The notes below the pieces were generated by a model, which did not search any database, was not told where the DNA came from, and saw only the letters and a list, made by a program, of their open reading frames with translations. Shown here piece after piece: positions 34,871 through 38,126 of a DNA stretch of 38,126 nucleotides. Positions within the stretch are counted from its first letter, which is position 1. Each line of letters begins with the position of its first letter. Source of the stretch: Vicingaceae bacterium (GTDB lineage Bacteria; Bacteroidota; Bacteroidia; Flavobacteriales_E; Vicingaceae); assembly GCA_026003395.1 (NCBI GenBank), contig BPHE01000018.1:1-38126 (forward strand). The letters are read 5' to 3'. A program made the translations under genes and the position numbers.

Positions 34871-36757
34871 ATGTCCGGGTATTGGAGTCAATGGTTAAGT
34901 TTGAATAAACGGAATTTTATTCGTTTGTTTTTTTTGTTGACCATTTTTCTTTATTGCCGTGTCGTTTTTATGATATTTAATCCTCCGGTTGCTTCTGTCG
35001 TTGAGATGCTTAGAATTTGGTTAGGTGGTATCAGGTTTGATTTATCTGCTTTGATGATGGTTTTTGGGATTTATTTTTTATTGGTTCACATGCCTGTCAA
35101 AAAAATGTGGTTTATCCGGTTTACATTATCTTTGGCTTTAATAGGTATAGTATTTGTATTGATAAGCAATTTGTTGGATGTGGCCTGGTATGAGTTTACC
35201 CACAAACGCACATCAAAAAGCTCTTTATCCATTATTGCGGCCAACAAAAATATGGGCGATCAAATGATGGTTTATTTCAAGGATTATTGGGCGATCATTG
35301 TATTGCTGATAGTTTCTCTATATTATTTCAGTAAAAAGTTGACCGGATTGGAATTAAATTGGCAAAAATATGATCCGGTTAAAAGTAAAGTAAAATTATT
35401 GAATTTATTATTTTGGATACCACTCAGCATCATTATTTTGAGAGGAGGCATACAACTGAAGCCGATATCCTCGGCAAATGCGGCCATATATGCAAGACCG
35501 CAATTGACGGTATATGTATTAAACACTCCGTTTGTTTTGTTGAAATCATTGTTTGAGCCCGAAATATTTTTACCCGGGGATGTGAAAAATTTAGACGAGG
35601 CCGAAAGATTTTTTCATCCCATATCAGTTTTTAGCAATAATCAACCCCGTCAGAAAAACATTGTTTTCTTTATATTGGAAAGCTTTTCCAAAGAATACAT
35701 TGGTTTTTTCAACAAAGAATCCAAATATACGCCATTTCTCGATAGCTTGATCAGACACAGCATCGTATTTGACAATTTTTATGCCAACAGTTTGCATTCT
35801 CTTGACGGAGTGACGACTCTATTGACCGGCATTCCGCCATGGCTTGATGATTCATATGTTACTTCACCATTTTCTGTAAATAAAATTAATAGTTTGGTTG
35901 CGTCTGCACGTAAAAACGGATATAGCAGTATGTTTTTTCATGGTGCAAAAAACGGTAGTATGAGCTTTGATTTGCTCGCTCAAATTGTTGGATTTGATAA
36001 TGCTTATTTTATGAATGAATACCCTGAAAAATCACATTACGACGGCACCTGGGGTATATATGACCATTATTTCTTGGATTTTATGCTGGATAAAATAACG
36101 AAACAAAAAGAACCTTTTCTTTGTGTATTTTTCAGTTTGTCATCGCATCATCCTTTTAAGATTCCTCAAGAATTAGAAAAAAAATTTCCCGAAGGACAAA
36201 TCCCTATTTTGAAAACAATTGCATATACCGATTGGTCGATTCGGAAATTTTTTGAAAAATACAAACAACATCCAAAGTTTAAAAACACTTTATTTGTGTT
36301 TACGGCCGATCATACTTCGGTAGCCATGCACGATATATATGAAACACCCACCGGAATCTATTCTGTGCCATTTTTTATTTATGATCCTGAAACAGATCAC
36401 TTTGAAAAGATTGATACCTTAATGCAACAATCCGATGTTTATCCTTCATTGGTCGATTATATGGGTTGGCAAGATACATTGCTTGCTTGGGGGAAAAGTT
36501 ATCGTGATTCTACGATAAAACAACGTTTTTTTATGGCATATAAAAATCAAACATTTTTGTTGTATGATGGAAAATATTATTTTTACCAATCAAAAGACAG
36601 TCCTGTGGGGCTTTATCAATCAAACGACATACATTTGAAACACAATCTATTAGATACTCGTGAAGATTTGGTAAAAAAATACCATTCAATGGCAAGTGCA
36701 TTGATTTATTCATTCAATTACCGGGTTTTATACAATCAAATGACTCCTGCTAAGTGA
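34871..36757 (+). CDS. LTA synthase / MdoB family membrane sulfatase
   Basis: A 628-aa membrane protein with about five helices in residues 14-225 and a periplasmic alkaline-phosphatase-fold domain (about 260-570). Metal-binding and catalytic positions: Glu270 in FILESFSKE, probable nucleophile Ser310 in the HSLDGVTT stretch (where LtaS has Thr300), and Asp-His in FTADHTS. Related enzymes move phosphoglycerol or phosphoethanolamine from phospholipids to surface glycans, releasing diacylglycerol. Its stop overlaps the next lipid-kinase gene by 4 nt. Acceptor and head group are unknown; Gram-negative members do not make true lipoteichoic acid. Confidence 0.9.
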   Translation: MSGYWSQWLSLNKRNFIRLFFLLTIFLYCRVVFMIFNPPVASVVEMLRIWLGGIRFDLSALMMVFGIYFLLVHMPVKKMWFIRFTLSLALIGIVFVLISNLLDVAWYEFTHKRTSKSSLSIIAANKNMGDQMMVYFKDYWAIIVLLIVSLYYFSKKLTGLELNWQKYDPVKSKVKLLNLLFWIPLSIIILRGGIQLKPISSANAAIYARPQLTVYVLNTPFVLLKSLFEPEIFLPGDVKNLDEAERFFHPISVFSNNQPRQKNIVFFILESFSKEYIGFFNKESKYTPFLDSLIRHSIVFDNFYANSLHSLDGVTTLLTGIPPWLDDSYVTSPFSVNKINSLVASARKNGYSSMFFHGAKNGSMSFDLLAQIVGFDNAYFMNEYPEKSHYDGTWGIYDHYFLDFMLDKITKQKEPFLCVFFSLSSHHPFKIPQELEKKFPEGQIPILKTIAYTDWSIRKFFEKYKQHPKFKNTLFVFTADHTSVAMHDIYETPTGIYSVPFFIYDPETDHFEKIDTLMQQSDVYPSLVDYMGWQDTLLAWGKSYRDSTIKQRFFMAYKNQTFLLYDGKYYFYQSKDSPVGLYQSNDIHLKHNLLDTREDLVKKYHSMASALIYSFNYRVLYNQMTPAK

Positions 36758-37656
36758 ATAAAGAAAAAAAAATATGGATTCTTTTTAATCCCCGTTCGGG
36801 AAATAGATTCACAACCTCTCGAATTTTAAAAAAAATTAAACACTTTACGAGTACAAAAAAGAATGATCGTTTCAAGTTATTTATTCTCGAAGACCAAACG
36901 ACAACACAGGATTTGATCAAATTAGCCCGTTCATCCGGAATCAAAAAGTTGTTGGTCTGTGGTGGTGACGGAACAGTCAGATCCGTTGCCGGAGAAATTT
37001 TGCACAGTGATATGGCAATGTGTATTTTTCCTATAGGATCGGGTAATGGAGTGGCAAAAGAAATTGGAACGACCGACAATATTCTGTATTTGCTCAATCA
37101 TTTTGACGAAGGTGAATGGCTGACTGTTGATGCCGGGTGGTGCAACAATCAAATATTTCTGTCAACCTGTGGTCTTGGATTCGATGCATTGGTTGCCGAC
37201 ACTTTTGATCGTTTACCTATTAGAGGCATACCCGGATATGTTTGGTCAGTTTCACGGATGATGCCAAGAATTGAAAATTATGAATTTTGGGTCTATTTTA
37301 ATGGTGTCAAATTAAAAAAATATGGCCTTTTTCTTACCATTGCCAATTTCAATCATTTTGGCAACGGTTTTTATATTTCCAAAGATGCTTTGCCGGATGA
37401 CGGTTTTTTAAACCTGGTCAATATTAAATACCTGCCTTTTTATCAATGGTATAAACTTTTCCGCATTATGCAAAACAGACAATTTGAACTTTTGCAAGAC
37501 AATTACAGTGAGTTAAAAATCAAGGAAGTAGAAATAAAGAGTCAGTTTGATTTTGTTCATTTAGACGGAGAACCTTATCATACCGGCAAAGAAATACAAA
37601 TTAAAGTAATTCCGAAATGTTTAAATCTATGGGTCGTAAGAAAAAAAAGCAAATAG
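36754..37656 (+). CDS. Diacylglycerol kinase-like lipid kinase (DgkB/YegS family), GTG start
   Basis: Cytoplasmic lipid kinase (300 aa) predicted to phosphorylate diacylglycerol or a similar lipid with ATP. The family motifs are the nucleotide loop FNPRSGN (11-17), GGDGT (70-74) and GSGNG (95-99); the C-terminal beta domain ends in VHLDGEPY, also typical. The start is GTG in the overlap GTGA with the upstream sulfatase stop, the only tight start available. DgkB in Gram-positives recycles the diacylglycerol released by LtaS, so the pairing here suggests the same cycle. It overlaps the next gene by 40 nt. Confidence 0.9.
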   Translation: MNKEKKIWILFNPRSGNRFTTSRILKKIKHFTSTKKNDRFKLFILEDQTTTQDLIKLARSSGIKKLLVCGGDGTVRSVAGEILHSDMAMCIFPIGSGNGVAKEIGTTDNILYLLNHFDEGEWLTVDAGWCNNQIFLSTCGLGFDALVADTFDRLPIRGIPGYVWSVSRMMPRIENYEFWVYFNGVKLKKYGLFLTIANFNHFGNGFYISKDALPDDGFLNLVNIKYLPFYQWYKLFRIMQNRQFELLQDNYSELKIKEVEIKSQFDFVHLDGEPYHTGKEIQIKVIPKCLNLWVVRKKSK

Positions 37657-37994
37657 AAGACGAAAACGACGGTTTGGTTTATTCCACATCCTCCGGTTGG
37701 TTTTCTTATGAAGAGGAAGAAGATGAAGAAAATCTTGAGGATATACCGCCACAGGAACAAACATTGGTCGTTAAACTCGAAAAAAATCACAGAGGAGGAA
37801 AAACTGTAGTGATTGTGTCCGGATTTATGGGTAGTACTTCAAAATTAAACGAATTGGCTGCGTATATCAAAAAGAAATGTTCTACCGGAGGCAGCGTGAA
37901 AGACGGAGATATCATTATTCAAGGGGATAAAAGGGATGTAGTGATAAAGATTCTTCAAGATTTGGGATACAAAACGAAAAGATCGGGTGCCTGA
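37617..37994 (+). CDS. SUI1/YciH family translation initiation factor-like protein
   Basis: A 125-aa protein of the eIF1/SUI1 family, present in some bacteria as YciH. The C-terminal SUI1 domain (about 48-125) has LEKNHRGGKTVVIVSGF and CSTGGSVKDGDIIIQGD, the conserved core. The N-terminus is charged: basic MGRKKKKQ, then an acidic EEEEDEEN patch. The first ATG at 37617 overlaps the kinase gene by 40 nt; a second ATG at 37629 (MGRKKKK) overlaps by 28 nt and may be the true one. In E. coli the homologue influences start-codon fidelity under stress; that role here is inference. Confidence 0.9.
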   Translation: MFKSMGRKKKKQIEDENDGLVYSTSSGWFSYEEEEDEENLEDIPPQEQTLVVKLEKNHRGGKTVVIVSGFMGSTSKLNELAAYIKKKCSTGGSVKDGDIIIQGDKRDVVIKILQDLGYKTKRSGA

Positions 37995-37996
37995 AG

Positions 37997-38126
37997 ATGA
38001 AACGCAAGGTTTTGTTCATTCAAACCGCTTTTATTGGAGATGCCATTCTCATTTCATCTGCTCTGGAAACCTGGCATAAGCATTTCCCTGATGATAATAT
38101 CTACCTTTTGGTGAAAAAAGGCAATG
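37997..38126 (+). CDS. Glycosyltransferase family 9 (heptosyltransferase), 3' part cut off
   Basis: The first 43 codons are in the window and the frame stays open at the edge. The opening VLFIQTAFIGDAILISSAL is the hallmark of ADP-heptose:lipopolysaccharide heptosyltransferases (GT9), which build the LPS inner core on the cytoplasmic face of the membrane. It starts 2 nt after the SUI1 gene, so it is probably the last seen member of the operon beginning at 34749 or 34871. Donor and acceptor specificity cannot be judged from this fragment. Confidence 0.85.
   Translation, partial: MKRKVLFIQTAFIGDAILISSALETWHKHFPDDNIYLLVKKGN

Overview
This window is from an AT-rich chromosome of a Bacteroidota bacterium, probably a pigmented Flavobacteriales- or Sphingobacteriales-type lineage. 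The support is a TonB-dependent receptor with a carboxypeptidase-like N-terminal domain, OmpA/TPR/PD40 envelope proteins, several Bacteroidota-style lipoproteins, an intrinsically fosfomycin-insensitive type of MurA, and repeated TAnnTTTG promoter elements (the Bacteroidota sigma-A -7 box). The genus cannot be resolved from the sequence. All of it looks chromosomal. I see no insertion sequence, phage, tRNA, rRNA or CRISPR array.

Layout. 1-4.7 kb: a truncated thioredoxin reductase, a patatin-like lipase and an aspartoacylase-family amidohydrolase (minus strand), then a divergent SET-domain methyltransferase with a zinc post-SET motif, then murA. 4.8-9.9 kb: a tight minus-strand operon of TIGR01777 epimerase, SRPBCC protein, CPD photolyase and TonB-dependent receptor. 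10.0-15.4 kb: the divergent plus-strand carotenoid operon of a CarH/LitR-like MerR regulator, crtI, crtB, a small secreted unknown, idi, crtZ and a CrtYcd-type lycopene cyclase, predicted to make zeaxanthin. The two operons share a 115-bp promoter region and together form a light/UV-protection island. 15.4-17.1 kb: a PLC/S1-P1-type zinc hydrolase and a small unknown.

17.1-24.2 kb: a gene-free gap flanked by terminators, a secreted TPR protein, gyrA, and divergent clpC. 24.2-28.3 kb: rarA overlapping a lipoprotein and an outer-membrane-like protein. 28.3-30.3 kb: a frameshifted beta-barrel gene and sucC. 30.3-34.5 kb: a chain of a propeller lipoprotein, queE and a PorE-like OmpA protein, joined by 4-nt overlaps, then a small membrane protein. 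34.7-38.1 kb: a tiny Cys-x-x-Cys membrane peptide, an LtaS/MdoB-like sulfatase overlapping a diacylglycerol kinase-like gene, a SUI1 factor and the start of a GT9 heptosyltransferase.

Most interesting points: (1) the CarH-like regulator keeps its four-helix-bundle motif and the axial His but has changed most of the other B12-box residues, and its mRNA looks leaderless; (2) the lycopene cyclase has a frameshift in its second active-site repeat, with the expected C-terminus intact in the next frame; (3) an unknown secreted protein is embedded in the carotenoid operon; (4) an LtaS-like/DgkB-like pair suggests a glycerolipid cycle; (5) a eukaryote-style SET/post-SET protein; (6) a TonB receptor appended to a photolyase operon.
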